Positions 46,583 through 57,183 of a stretch of 64,000 nucleotides of DNA are shown here, one piece after another. The translations under genes and the position numbers were made by a program. Origin of the DNA: Aestuariivirga sp. GTDB taxonomy: Bacteria; Pseudomonadota; Alphaproteobacteria; Rhizobiales; Aestuariivirgaceae. Under the pieces are notes generated by a model. That model saw only the letters and a program-made list of their open reading frames with translations, was not told the DNA's origin and did not search any database. Every line of letters starts with the position of its first letter. Within the stretch, counting starts at the first letter, position 1. Location of the stretch: positions 1 through 64,000 of the forward strand of contig JAUXUN010000036.1 of assembly GCA_030680855.1 (NCBI GenBank), given 5' to 3'.

Positions 46583-46666
46583 GCCCTTGTGGTGGAATGG
46601 TAGACGCGGCGGACTCAAAATCCGCTCTCGAAAGAGGTGGGGGTTCAAGTCCCTCCAAGGGCACCA
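46583..46666 (+). tRNA. tRNA-Leu (CAA)
   Basis: A class II tRNA: acceptor GCCCTTG pairs with CAAGGGC, the anticodon stem GCGGA/TCCGC encloses CTCAAAA with anticodon CAA, a long variable arm (TCTCGAAAGAG region) follows, and the T arm has GGTTCAAGTCC. Discriminator A and an encoded CCA (46664-46666) are present. Confidence 0.96.
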
Positions 46667-46771
46667 GGACCTGTGGCCGCACTTTAATCGCATTCCGGGT
46701 GTTAATGGTGGGCGGGCAGCTTGAAGCAAACTCCGGGGCGGCAATCGTGGCGATCAGGCGAGGAACATAGT

Positions 46772-48058
46772 TTGGCGGCGCATTTTCGAAAACCGTTTCT
46801 TGTGCTGGGGCTGTTCAGTCTCCTCGTTTCACCTGCGGCCCATGCCGGGCCTTCCGTTCTGTTCGACGCCGCGACGGGCGAGGTCATTTCACACGAGCGG
46901 GCGGGCGAACCCTGGTATCCGGCGTCGCTCACCAAGCTGATGACCGCCTATATTGTTTTCAAGAAACTGAAAACCGGCAGCATGCGCCTCGATCAGAAAA
47001 TCCTGGTCTCGCCACTGGCTGCCTCGCAGGAACCGAGCAAGATCGGCATGCCGCCCGGCAGCAGCATCTCGGTGGACCTGGCGCTGCAGACGCTGCTGGT
47101 CTATTCGGCCAATGACATGGCCTATGTGCTGGCGGAAGGCGCCAATGGCACGGTTTACAACTTCGTCCAGGAGATGAATGAGACAGCGAAGAAGCTGGGA
47201 CTGAACGCAACACATTTCGTAAACCCCAATGGCCTTTTTGATCCCCGCCAGCTTACGTCGGCACGCGACATCGGCGTCCTCGCCGCAGTCATCCTTGCGG
47301 AATTCCCACAGCACAGCCGCTATTTTTCGCAGCAGTATGTGGCGATTGGCAAGAAATAGCTGCTGAACCGCAACAGCCTGGTCCGGAGCATGCCGGAAGC
47401 TGACGGCATGAAAACCGGATTCGTCTGCAATTCAGGATTCAATCTCGTGGCTTCGGCGACGCGTGACGGACGCAAACTGATCGCCGTTGTTCTGGGTGCC
47501 CCCAATTCAGGAAGCCGCGCAGAAATTGCGCGGACACTCCTGGCAGAAGGATTTCCAAAAGGAACTTTGCCAAGCCGCCCGCGCCTGGCGCAGATCTCAA
47601 ACCGGCCGCTGGGCGCCATTGTTCCGGCAGATCTAACCAGCACGATATGCAAGAATAAGCCGCCAGTGACTGCGGTTCGCGCCAAGGACCTTGCCGGGTG
47701 GGGCATCTCCTTCGGGAATTATGAAACCCTGCAAAAAGCCGACATGGCGCTTCGCGGCCGGCTGATCAGCTCCGCAGGCATGGATGCGCCTGGCAAGGCG
47801 GGCGTTGTCCGCATGCCCAACAAGCAGGGCTTTGCGGCCATGCTCTGGAACATTGACCAGCCCACCAGTCAGGCCTTGTGCACCGACTACCGTTCGCAAA
47901 ATGCGCCGTGCGATGTGATGACGCCTGCGGCCTTTGCGCAGATAGCGGCCCTTACGAAAGAGCCTGAACCAAAGCCCAAGGCGCAGGCGCCAGTGGCCCA
48001 GGGGTCTGACGGGCAGAAACCAGTCGAGAAGAAAATCATCAAGAAAACGGCCAACTGA
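46772..48058 (+). pseudogene. D-alanyl-D-alanine carboxypeptidase with in-frame TAG
   Basis: A penicillin-binding protein of the DacA type split by TAG at 47357-47359; both halves are in the same frame. The first half starts at TTG 46772 (AGGAA upstream), has a signal peptide, the SxxK motif in PASLTKLM, and the SxN motif in YSANDMAYVL. The second half, LLNRNSLVRSMPEADGMKTGFVCNSG, has the KTG motif, followed by a C-terminal domain and a Lys/Pro-rich tail. If the stop is real the enzyme is dead; it may also be a sequencing error or a read-through codon. Other parts look well preserved. Confidence 0.85.
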
Positions 48059-48069
48059 GCTTTGAAAAA

Positions 48070-48966
48070 ATGATCAGCCGGATCAGGCTTGGAGTTGGTT
48101 GCGCCTTGGCGGCGGCCAGCATCTACGGCCTAGTTCCCAATTTTGTCCGGGGGGCTTTCGAAAACGGAATTCCTCCCGTCGAAGCGACATTCTTCCGGAC
48201 TTCAGTTCTTGCCGTGGCATTTGCGCTCATTGCCGTGGTGCAGGGTGAAAGCTTCAGAATTCCCCGCGAAGCAATGGCCGCCTTCGCCGGGCAGGCCGTC
48301 GCCACCCTTGTGATCTCGGTGTCCTATCTGGCATCGGTCCAGTTCATTCCCATCGGCCTTGCGGTCATCATCTTTTTTACCTTCCCGGTTCTCATCATGC
48401 TGGCCTCGCCCATGGTGGAGGGAAAGTTCCCCGGATTCTTACGGATATTCATCGCAATTTTTGCCTTCGGCGGATTGGTGGTAGCCATTGGCCCGAGTTT
48501 CGGCGAGCTTGATATTCGCGGCATTAGCCTTGCCACGCTTGCCTCACTCGGCGGCGTGGTGCAGTTTTTCACCGGGCGTTCCATCTCGCGCTATCTCATG
48601 CCCGCCGTGTTCGGCAGCCTGGTGCATATCGTCATATGGCCGGCAACCCTGCTGGTTGCGCTCTATGTAAGCGGAGGGACCCTGCAAATGATGCCAGGCG
48701 GGAGCGGCACGGCGACGGGTTTTTATTTCCTTTTGGGCGTGGCCGCCGTCTATGTGGCGGCCTACATGCTGCAAATGTCATCCCTGCGCTTTGCGCCTGC
48801 TTCAACTGTTGCGCCATTCTACAATCTGGAGCCGATTGTCACCACGGCTTTTGCCGGGCTGCTGTTTGGCGAGATCCTGACGGCCAATCAATATGCCGGG
48901 GGCGGCATTGTTCTTGCCGCTCTTGTGGTATCAAGCCTGCTGGGAAAGCGGGAAAACAGGGCATGA
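48070..48966 (+). CDS. DMT-family (EamA) transporter
   Basis: A 298-residue membrane protein with ten hydrophobic segments in two EamA repeats. Examples are LGVGCALAAASIYGLVPNFVRGAFENGIPPVEATFFRT and the second-half RFAPASTVAPFYNLEPIVTTAFAGLLFGEILTANQYAGGGIVLAAL. Family members export metabolites or amino acids; the substrate is unknown. Its stop overlaps the start of the CobW gene by four bases, so they form an operon. Confidence 0.88.
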   Translation: MISRIRLGVGCALAAASIYGLVPNFVRGAFENGIPPVEATFFRTSVLAVAFALIAVVQGESFRIPREAMAAFAGQAVATLVISVSYLASVQFIPIGLAVIIFFTFPVLIMLASPMVEGKFPGFLRIFIAIFAFGGLVVAIGPSFGELDIRGISLATLASLGGVVQFFTGRSISRYLMPAVFGSLVHIVIWPATLLVALYVSGGTLQMMPGGSGTATGFYFLLGVAAVYVAAYMLQMSSLRFAPASTVAPFYNLEPIVTTAFAGLLFGEILTANQYAGGGIVLAALVVSSLLGKRENRA

Positions 48967-50054
48967 ACGGCCTTCCCATTCCCGTTGCCATCCTCACCGG
49001 CTTTCTAGGTGCCGGCAAAACTTCGCTGCTCAATGCGCTGCTCAAGGACGAAATGCTGTCCAACGCGGCTGTCATCATCAATGAGTTCGGCGATGTGTCG
49101 CTGGACCATCTGCTGGTTGAGAAGTCCGACGAGAACATCATCGAGCTTGCTTCGGGCTGCCTATGCTGCACCATCCGCGGCGATCTCATTGACACGATGA
49201 ATGACCTCCTGGGCAAGCGGGACCGGGGTGAAGTAAAGGCCTTTGACCGGATCGTTATTGAAACAACGGGCCTCGCGGATCCCGCTCCGGTTCTGCATTC
49301 GGTAATGAGCGAGCCCACACTGCTTGAGCGCTGCCGCCTCGAGGGAGTTGTGACAGTCGTTGATGCCTTCAATGGCTGGGCCACGCTTGATGCCCATGCG
49401 GAAGCGGTCAAGCAGGTTTCGGTTGCTGACCGCATCGTGCTCACAAAGGTTGATCTTCTCTCGGGCCGCGAGGGCGAGGACATGCTGTTTGCGATCATCG
49501 CGCGGCTGCGCAAGCTCAATCCGGCGGCACGCTTGCTCACCACCCACCGCAACGAGGCATCCGCGTCACGGCTATTCAACATGGGCCTGTTTGATCCGGA
49601 AAAGAAAACCGTCGATGTGCGGAAATGGCTGGCGGCGGAGGCCTATGAGACGGCGGAGAAACGCCATCGCCATCATCACCATGATGTGTCACGCCATGAC
49701 GCGCATATCAGGTCGTTCAGCTTTACCGAGAAGCAAGCCATCAGCCCGGCCGGGCTTGAGCTCTTCATGGAGCTTTTGAAATCCTATCATGGGGCCAACA
49801 TGCTGCGCATGAAGGCCATCGTGAAAATGACCGATGAGCCGGATAAGCCCATTGTGCTGCATGGTGTGCAGCATGTCTTTCATCCCCCGGTGCGCCTGCC
49901 CAACTGGCCGGACGGCGACGAAACCACGCGCATGGTGTTCATCGTGAAGGACATCGAGAAGGCCATGATCGAAGGCCTGTTCAAGGCCTTCACCGATCAA
50001 CTCACCGGCGGTGCCGAGGCTTTCACTGACAAGACACTTTCTCTCAACAGGTAA
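48963..50054 (+). CDS. CobW/G3E-family GTPase metallochaperone
   Basis: A 363-residue G3E GTPase. Walker A GFLGAGKTSLLNALL is near residue 11, then the metal-binding GCLCCTIRGDL (CxCC) near 63, EttGLADPAPV, and the G4-type motif LTKVD. A His-rich linker (RHRHHHHDVSRHDAH) and the CobW C-terminal domain follow. COG0523 proteins of this kind usually insert or traffic zinc, cobalt, or related metals; the exact one is unknown. It starts inside the preceding exporter gene. Confidence 0.92.
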   Translation: MNGLPIPVAILTGFLGAGKTSLLNALLKDEMLSNAAVIINEFGDVSLDHLLVEKSDENIIELASGCLCCTIRGDLIDTMNDLLGKRDRGEVKAFDRIVIETTGLADPAPVLHSVMSEPTLLERCRLEGVVTVVDAFNGWATLDAHAEAVKQVSVADRIVLTKVDLLSGREGEDMLFAIIARLRKLNPAARLLTTHRNEASASRLFNMGLFDPEKKTVDVRKWLAAEAYETAEKRHRHHHHDVSRHDAHIRSFSFTEKQAISPAGLELFMELLKSYHGANMLRMKAIVKMTDEPDKPIVLHGVQHVFHPPVRLPNWPDGDETTRMVFIVKDIEKAMIEGLFKAFTDQLTGGAEAFTDKTLSLNR

Positions 50055-50092
50055 GCGCTTTGGTTTTTGATTGAAGCGTTTGCGGTCAAGAA

Positions 50093-50217
50093 GCCCTCAT
50101 CCGGCCTGTCGGCCACCTTCTCCCATTCTTCGAACGGGAGAAGGCGCTTAAAGACTATCGCCATCTCCCGTGGCTCTTGGGCCATGGGAGAAGGTGGCCG
50201 ACAGGGCGGATGAGGGC
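50093..50217. repeat. Dispersed palindromic repeat, RIME-like, copy 2
   Basis: Ends are GCCCTCATCC (50093-50102) and GGATGAGGGC (50208-50217). Nested blocks GGCCACCTTCTCCCAT and ATGGGAGAAGGTGGCC pair with each other, so most of the 125 bases fold into one long hairpin with a branch at GGGAGAAGGCG. It resembles copy 1 at 272-393 in order and sequence. It lies between the convergent cobW and DDAH-like genes. Confidence 0.85.
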
Positions 50218-50247
50218 ACTTTCGAAGATTGATTCAATTCGAGGCGA

Positions 50248-51126
50248 TCAAGCCCTGACAAGCGGCCTGGTCATGCAGGTGGGGCCGCCTTCGCCCTTGC
50301 GGCAAATGTCATAGCCCTTGATCACCTCGACGTTGACGCCCGCGGTGCGCAGGCGCCTTTCGGTTTCGGGGTTTCCTTCCACCATCATGGCGTGGCGTGG
50401 GCCAAGGGCCAGCACATTGCAGCCCATGGTTTCGAATTCATCGTCGGGCACCTGAACGAATTTGATGCCGCGCGATTCCAGAAATTCCACCTGCCGAGCC
50501 GCCATGAGGGGCAGATAGACAACGGCCAAATCCGCATCGAGCGGGCTAAGGCATGACATGAGATGGAAAACATCGGACCTGCCCTTGTAGTGGGGCATGT
50601 CGAAGGCGAGGATTTCCACGTCGGGACCGGCGAGCTTTGAAAGCTGGCGGATGCCTTCCTGGTTGGTGCGGTAGCCGACGCCGGCAAGCAGGGTGTTGCG
50701 GTCGATCCAGACGAGATCGCCGCCCTCCAATTGGCCCGGGGCGGTGATTTCTCCGATGACGGGAATGCCTAGGGATTCGAGATGGGCGCCATTGACCTTG
50801 GGTTCGAGCCGGCGGGCGGGCTTGCCCATGTGCGGGCGCACCAGGCCCCGAGGTGTTACGACCAGCGCATCGTGGGTATAGAGGGAATCAAGGGTCAGGC
50901 CATCGCCGTCCGGCAGCCGGATGACGGTTGCTCCCGTCTTGCCAAGAATTGCTTCTACCGCGATGAATTCCTGCTTTGCCGCAGCCAGGTCAGGCCTTGA
51001 ATGGTAATTTAGTTTTTCCCACTCGGCATCGATTCTGGTGTCGCTGTGAAAGGCCACGGCGGGGGTGCGCAGGGCCACCTTTTTGAGTGCGCCCCAATTG
51101 TTGAAACTGCCGAAATCATAGGTCAT
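50248..51126 (-). CDS. Amidinohydrolase (arginine deiminase / DDAH superfamily)
   Basis: A 292-residue protein of the guanidine-modifying superfamily. It shows GQLEGGDLVWIDRNTLLAGVGYRTNQEG (substrate aspartate), the active-site histidine in DVFHLMSCLSPLD, and the nucleophilic cysteine in EGGPTCMTRPL near the C-terminus. It may be a dimethylarginine dimethylaminohydrolase or a deiminase; sequence alone does not decide. It overlaps tusA by four bases, downstream of it. Confidence 0.85.
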   Translation of the reverse strand: MTYDFGSFNNWGALKKVALRTPAVAFHSDTRIDAEWEKLNYHSRPDLAAAKQEFIAVEAILGKTGATVIRLPDGDGLTLDSLYTHDALVVTPRGLVRPHMGKPARRLEPKVNGAHLESLGIPVIGEITAPGQLEGGDLVWIDRNTLLAGVGYRTNQEGIRQLSKLAGPDVEILAFDMPHYKGRSDVFHLMSCLSPLDADLAVVYLPLMAARQVEFLESRGIKFVQVPDDEFETMGCNVLALGPRHAMMVEGNPETERRLRTAGVNVEVIKGYDICRKGEGGPTCMTRPLVRA

Positions 51127-51359
51127 TTGCGCTTGATCCTGAAGGTGAACACGTCGCCCTGTTTTGCATTTGTGAGAAGGGTGTGGCCCTGCTCGCTGCA
51201 GAAGTGCGGCATGTCTATGGCAGACACGGGGTCGCTGGCAAGGACCTTCAGCACATGGCCGGACGGCATGGACTCCAAGCGTTTTCGGGCTTTCAGCACT
51301 GGCAGGGGGCAAAGAAGCCCCGTAAGGTCCATGAACTCTTCAAATTCAGCATAAGACAT
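51123..51359 (-). CDS. tusA: TusA-family sulphur carrier protein
   Basis: A 78-residue protein with the TusA pattern MDLTGLLCPLPVLKARKRLESMPSGHVLKVLASDP, where the CPLP cysteine carries persulphide. TusA delivers sulphur for tRNA thiolation and for the molybdenum cofactor. Start ATG 51359 excludes a 23-residue upstream extension that looks random. It is divergent from the MOSC-mobA-mobB group, which may reflect a shared role in molybdenum cofactor use, and is followed by the DDAH-like gene. Confidence 0.9.
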   Translation of the reverse strand: MSYAEFEEFMDLTGLLCPLPVLKARKRLESMPSGHVLKVLASDPVSAIDMPHFCSEQGHTLLTNAKQGDVFTFRIKRK

Positions 51360-51400
51360 GGCTATTGTATAGGCCAAAATCACAGGAATGGGAGCCACCC

Positions 51401-51991
51401 TTGCCACAACTCTTGTCAAAAGCGCCATTTGTCGGCAGGACCAAAAAATTGCTTCTCGGCGGGGACCGTGATGCGGGGCTGGAAAAGGCGGAAGTGGGCA
51501 GGCTTGAATTGCTGTTCTCCGGCATCAAGGGCGATATGCATGCCGGCCTGACGCGAAAGTCCGACGTGCGCACGATCAAGCAGTACGCAAGAGACACGGA
51601 CATCCGCAATGTCAGGCAGCTCACCCTAGTTTCCGAAGAGGAGCTTGGCGAAATTGCTGGCCTCATGGGCATCCCCGAAATGAAAGCGGAATGGCTGGGG
51701 GCAAATGTGGTGACCTCAGGCATTCCCGATCTGACGCTGCTCACGCCCTCCTCCCGGTTGCAGTTTCCATCGGGCGCCACTATCGTTGTTGACATGGAAA
51801 ACTTCCCCTGCCGCCAGGTGGCGGATGTGGTGGCGCAGCATCATCCTGAACCGAAAGCAGAGCTGGTGGCTTCCGCCATGCACAAGCGGGGTGTTACGGC
51901 CTGGGTTGAACGGGAAGGCATCATCAATGGCGGCGACGACATCATCGTGTGGCTGCCGCCGCAGCGGCTCTACGCCCACATGGGATCATGA
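51401..51991 (+). CDS. MOSC-domain protein
   Basis: A 196-residue protein with a MOSC fold: LELLFSGIKGDMHAGLTRKSD, then RQLTLVSEEELGEIAG, and the LGANVVTSGIP pattern. MOSC domains bind the molybdenum cofactor or pass sulphur to it. I chose TTG 51401, with GGAG at suitable spacing, over the TTG at 51365. The conserved catalytic cysteine lies in NFPCRQ. It is the first gene of a mobA-mobB operon; the start of mobA overlaps its stop. Confidence 0.87.
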   Translation: MPQLLSKAPFVGRTKKLLLGGDRDAGLEKAEVGRLELLFSGIKGDMHAGLTRKSDVRTIKQYARDTDIRNVRQLTLVSEEELGEIAGLMGIPEMKAEWLGANVVTSGIPDLTLLTPSSRLQFPSGATIVVDMENFPCRQVADVVAQHHPEPKAELVASAMHKRGVTAWVEREGIINGGDDIIVWLPPQRLYAHMGS

Positions 51992-52584
51992 AAATCATTG
52001 GCGCCATCATTGCGGGCGGGCGGTCCAGCCGCATGGGGGGCCGCGAGAAAGCCTTTCTTGAACTGGCTTCCAAGCCTGTCATTTTGCATGTGATCGAGCA
52101 GTTTGAACCCCAGGTTGACCAGCTTGTGATCAATGCCAATGGGGAGCCCGCAAGATTTTCTGAATTTGGTCTGGACGTCGTTCCAGATGTCTTGACCTCT
52201 TTGACGACTCCGCTTGCGGGGTTGCATGCGGCGCTAAAGTTTACGAAGAGCGTTGAGGCCGACGTGTTGGTGACGGTTCCTTCCGATACGCCCTTCCTGC
52301 CATTTAATCTCGTTTCGAAGCTCATGGCGAAAGCCGTGGTCAGAGGTGCGGCCATTGCAGCTTCCGGTGACCAAGTGCACTACATTATCGGTGCGTGGAA
52401 AACGGAACTGCTGGACGATCTGGAGAGCGCCATAGCCAGGGATAATTTGTTCCGGGTCAAGGACTGGGCGCACAGGGCAACTGCCCAGAAAGTGGAATGG
52501 CCGATTAAGTCCCATGATCCCTTTTTCAATGTGAATGCGCCGGAAGACCTGCGGAATGCCGAGCAGATTTTGGGTGCGGCATGA
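51988..52584 (+). CDS. mobA: Molybdenum cofactor guanylyltransferase
   Basis: MobA links GMP to molybdopterin to form the bis-MGD cofactor. The nucleotide-binding signature IIAGGRSSRMGGREKAFLEL is at residues 6-25, and the metal-binding aspartate is in VTVPSDTPFLP. Length is 198 residues. It overlaps the MOSC gene upstream and mobB downstream by four bases each, so all three are translated together. Confidence 0.93.
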   Translation: MKIIGAIIAGGRSSRMGGREKAFLELASKPVILHVIEQFEPQVDQLVINANGEPARFSEFGLDVVPDVLTSLTTPLAGLHAALKFTKSVEADVLVTVPSDTPFLPFNLVSKLMAKAVVRGAAIAASGDQVHYIIGAWKTELLDDLESAIARDNLFRVKDWAHRATAQKVEWPIKSHDPFFNVNAPEDLRNAEQILGAA

Positions 52585-53090
52585 AACAAAGAATCATCGG
52601 TGTGGCGGGGTTCAAAAACGCCGGCAAAACCACGCTGGTTGAAAAGCTGGTGGTTGATCTCACAAGCCGTGGGTTTCGCATTTCAACGGTGAAGCACGCG
52701 CATCACTCCTTTGACATTGATCATGAGGGCCGCGACAGTTTTCGCCACCGCAAGGCGGGCGCCACGGAAGTGGCGGTCGTTTCAAGCGGGCGCTGGGCGA
52801 TCATTCACGAATTGCGCAACGAAGCGGAACCCAGCCTTGATGACGTCCTGCAAAAGCTGGAACCCTGTGATCTCGTCATCGTCGAGGGTTATAAGCGTGA
52901 CGGCCATGACAAGATTGAAGTCCGCAATCTGGCGCTGGATCATCCCCGTCTCGCCGGCGACGATCCGACCATTGTTGCCATCGCGGCCACATCAGCCGTT
53001 GCGGGTGCCCCGGTTCCGGTCTTTGACCGGGATGACGTGAGCGCTCTCAGTTCCTTCGTTATCAGCCACATGGGACTTGCGAAGAACTAG
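52581..53090 (+). CDS. mobB: Molybdopterin-guanine dinucleotide biosynthesis adapter MobB
   Basis: A 169-residue GTP-binding protein that assists MobA. The P-loop GFKNAGKTTLVEKL is at residues 8-21, then VKHAHHSFDIDHEGRDSFRHRKAGA, and LVIVEGYKRDGHDKIEV. Its stop codon TAG lies in the outer arm of the composite repeat that begins at 53087, so the repeat abuts the gene end. Confidence 0.93.
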   Translation: MKQRIIGVAGFKNAGKTTLVEKLVVDLTSRGFRISTVKHAHHSFDIDHEGRDSFRHRKAGATEVAVVSSGRWAIIHELRNEAEPSLDDVLQKLEPCDLVIVEGYKRDGHDKIEVRNLALDHPRLAGDDPTIVAIAATSAVAGAPVPVFDRDDVSALSSFVISHMGLAKN

Positions 53091-53211
53091 CGCGTGATCA
53101 ATTTTGTCGAATCGTAACTCCCTTATTTTCCTTCTCCCCGGCGGGGAGAAGGCGGGGCCCATCCGGCGTAGCGCAGCGAAGACGGATGGGAGGACGAGGG
53201 GGAACCGGTAA

Positions 53212-54405
<1,194 letters not shown>

Positions 54406-54422
54406 TTTTTAACACAGTCGCT

Positions 54423-54589
54423 CTCCCCCAAGGGGCGAGGAAAAGCAGAGGCTGTCGCCGCATATAAAGGTGATCACGCTCTAGCTCCGGTGTCGGATTC
54501 CGCTCTGCCCCCGTCGCTCCACTTCACGTCTGTTGAATTTCTCTCACTAATGTGGCCAAAATCGAGTTTCCAGGTCCAAAGGATTTCCC
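54423..54589. other. Right remainder of the repeat and leader of the oxidoreductase gene
   Basis: This gap holds the right arm of the interrupted repeat (to 54484) and about 100 bases before the oxidoreductase ATG. I see no clear promoter or RNA element in the last part. Confidence 0.4.
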
Positions 54590-57106
54590 ATGAAAACGCA
54601 GGCGCGGGTGGTTGTTATCGGTGGCGGCGTGGTTGGCGTTTCGACGCTTTATCACCTTGCCAAAAAGGGCTGGAGCGATGTTGTCCTGGTGGAGCGCAAG
54701 GAGCTCACCTCCGGCTCCACCTGGCATGCGGCGGGCCTTTTGCCGCTGTTCAACCTGTCCTATTCGGTGGGCCAGATTCACAAGTATTCGGTGAAGCTCT
54801 ATGGCGAGCTTGAAGCGGAAACGGGCCAGCATGTGGGATTCAGCAAGGTATCCAACATCCGCGTGGCGCGCACCAGGGACCGTTGGGACGAGTTCATGTA
54901 TTATGCGGGCATTGCCGAGACCATTGGCGTCAAGGTCAACAAGCTCACGCCGAAGCAGTTGAAGGAGCTTTGGCCGCTGTGCGAGACGGATGGAATCATC
55001 GGCGCCATCCAGCACCCCGATGACGGCTATATCCAGCCGGCGGACCTCACCCAGGCTTTGGCCAAGGGGGCGCGCAGCCGGGGTGCTGAAATTTACCGCA
55101 ACACAACGGTAACCGCCATTGAGCAGCTTCCTTCGGGCGAATGGCTGGTGAAAACCGACAAGGGCGACATCGCTTGCGAGCACGTCGTGTCGTGCTCGGG
55201 CAATTTCGCGCGCAAGACTGGCGCCATGGTAGGGCTTGATATTCCGGTCATTCCGGTTGAGCACCAATATATCGTCACCGAACCCTCGCCGCTGATCAAG
55301 GAGCGCCAGGCCAAGGGCCTGCCGGAAATGGGCGTGCTGCGTGAGGCGGATTCGTCCTGGTATCTGCGCGAGGAGAACGGTGGCTTTGTTCTCGGCATTT
55401 ATGAGAAGGGCGCGCCCTGCTGCTACGTGGACGGCCCTTCCGAGCAAAGCGAATATGAATTGTTCCAGGGCGAGCTTGAGCGTTTGGAACCCTATATTGA
55501 AACCTGCATCACGCGGGTGCCGGCCTTCGGCGAATTGGGCATCAAGAAAATCTACAACGGCGCCATCGCCTATACGCCTGACGGTTCGCCGATCATTGGC
55601 CCGGCCTGGGACCGGAAGAATTTCTGGCTGAACGAAGGCCATTCCTTTGGCGTGACGGCGGCTGGCGGTGCGGGCTGGCAACTGGCGGAGTGGATCGTCG
55701 ATGGCGAGCCCACGATTGACATGATGGGCGTCGATCCCCGCCGCTTCGGCCCCTATGCCACGAAGGGTTATCTCAAGGAGAAGAATGAAGAGGCTTACGC
55801 CAATGTCTTCACCATGCATTACCCGGAAGAGGAGCGTGCCGCGGCCCGTCCCCTGAAGCGCACGCCCTGTTATGACCGGATGAAGGATTTGGGCGCGGTG
55901 TTTGGTTCGGTTTACGGCTGGGAACGGCCGGGCTGGTTTGCGCCCAAGGGCTATGCGCTTTCGGAAAAGGATCTGGACCGGCCCAATGTGCTTCTCAACC
56001 ACAACCATGCGGCGCCGACGGAAGATGGACGCATTGTCGAGAAGTGGTCATTCCGCCGTTCCAATGCTTTCCGCTTTGTCGGCGAAGAGTGCCGCAATGT
56101 GATGGAGAATGTGGCGCTCCAGGACATGTCGGCTTTTGCCAAAATGGAGGTCTCGGGTCCGGGGGCGCGCGACTGGCTCGATTCAATCCTCGCCAACCGC
56201 ATTCCCAAGAAGATGGGGCGCATTGCGCTGTGCCATCTTTTGACCAAGCTCGGCGGGGTTCGCGCCGAGTTCACGGTTTATGAATGGGCGCCGGGCCGCT
56301 TCTATCTCGTCTCCGCTGGCGCCTATGAGCGCCATGACCATGACACGCTTTACAAGTTGCTGCCTAGGGATGGGTCGGTGAAGCTGAACCCCATCACAAC
56401 GCGGCTTGGCGTGCTGGTATTGGCTGGCCCAAACGCGCGCAAGGTCTTGCAGAAGCTGACGACAGCGGATCTTTCAAACGAAGCTTTCCCCTGGCTTTCC
56501 GGTCAATCAATTTCCGTGGGTCCCACAAGCTGCCATGCGCTGCGGGTCAATTTTGTGGGCGAATTGGGATTTGAATTCCACCACCCTATCGAGCAGCAGG
56601 TTGCGCTGTTTGATTTGCTGATGGAAGCGGGCAAGGAATTTGGCATTCGTCCCTATGGCATCAAGGCCATGTCGGCGTTATCAATCGAAAAGAGCTACCG
56701 CTTGGTGCCGCGTGAACTCTCCATTGAGTATTCAGCCTACGAGTCGGGCCTTGACCGTTTCGTGCACCCTAACAAGGGGCAGTTCCTTGGGCGGGATGCG
56801 CTGGTCGCCGGACGCGAGAAGGGGCTGAACTGGAATTTTGTCACCATGGAAGTTCATGGCGTCAGCGATGCGGATTCGGATACGCGGGGCTCGGAACCCA
56901 TCTATTCCAAGGGCAAGCTGGTGGGCCGCGCCACCAATGGCGGCTTTGGCTGGCGGGTGAACAAATCCCTGGCGCTGGGCATGGTTAGGCCGGAGTTTGC
57001 AACTATGGATACTGAACTGGAAATCAAAATCCTCGATAAAACGTTCAAGGCTGGCGTTATCGCGGAAAGTCCTTATGATGCGGACAATCTGAAGTTGCGC
57101 GCCTGA
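54590..57106 (+). CDS. FAD-dependent dimethylglycine/sarcosine dehydrogenase-like protein
   Basis: An 838-residue two-part enzyme. The N-terminal FAD-dependent oxidoreductase domain (about 1-370) begins VVVIGGGVVGVSTLYHLAKKG and contains GSTWHAAGLL, whose histidine is the covalent FAD site in mammalian relatives. A middle domain is followed by a GcvT aminomethyltransferase-like part (from about 430) with the folate-binding region. Family members demethylate dimethylglycine or sarcosine and pass the one-carbon unit to tetrahydrofolate. The true substrate may be a related methylamine. It stands alone after the IS element. Confidence 0.9.
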   Translation: MKTQARVVVIGGGVVGVSTLYHLAKKGWSDVVLVERKELTSGSTWHAAGLLPLFNLSYSVGQIHKYSVKLYGELEAETGQHVGFSKVSNIRVARTRDRWDEFMYYAGIAETIGVKVNKLTPKQLKELWPLCETDGIIGAIQHPDDGYIQPADLTQALAKGARSRGAEIYRNTTVTAIEQLPSGEWLVKTDKGDIACEHVVSCSGNFARKTGAMVGLDIPVIPVEHQYIVTEPSPLIKERQAKGLPEMGVLREADSSWYLREENGGFVLGIYEKGAPCCYVDGPSEQSEYELFQGELERLEPYIETCITRVPAFGELGIKKIYNGAIAYTPDGSPIIGPAWDRKNFWLNEGHSFGVTAAGGAGWQLAEWIVDGEPTIDMMGVDPRRFGPYATKGYLKEKNEEAYANVFTMHYPEEERAAARPLKRTPCYDRMKDLGAVFGSVYGWERPGWFAPKGYALSEKDLDRPNVLLNHNHAAPTEDGRIVEKWSFRRSNAFRFVGEECRNVMENVALQDMSAFAKMEVSGPGARDWLDSILANRIPKKMGRIALCHLLTKLGGVRAEFTVYEWAPGRFYLVSAGAYERHDHDTLYKLLPRDGSVKLNPITTRLGVLVLAGPNARKVLQKLTTADLSNEAFPWLSGQSISVGPTSCHALRVNFVGELGFEFHHPIEQQVALFDLLMEAGKEFGIRPYGIKAMSALSIEKSYRLVPRELSIEYSAYESGLDRFVHPNKGQFLGRDALVAGREKGLNWNFVTMEVHGVSDADSDTRGSEPIYSKGKLVGRATNGGFGWRVNKSLALGMVRPEFATMDTELEIKILDKTFKAGVIAESPYDADNLKLRA

Positions 57107-57183
57107 TTCTCTGAGCCGTAATTTTCAATATTCAGTTCGTGCATTCTGACGTTGGCGAGAATTGAGCGGCGGCGAGGGCAATA

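Noticed and set aside
46094-46744. 216-residue form of ArfB
   Set aside because: The first 77 residues are a translation of the antisense of the tRNA-Leu gene and its flanks.
50093-50217. CRISPR-like repeat
   Set aside because: There is no array of regularly spaced repeats; the unit is a single palindromic element.
54524-56008. 494-residue open frame on the minus strand
   Set aside because: Antisense to the DMGDH-like gene, whose protein is clearly recognisable; no ribosome site or known motifs.
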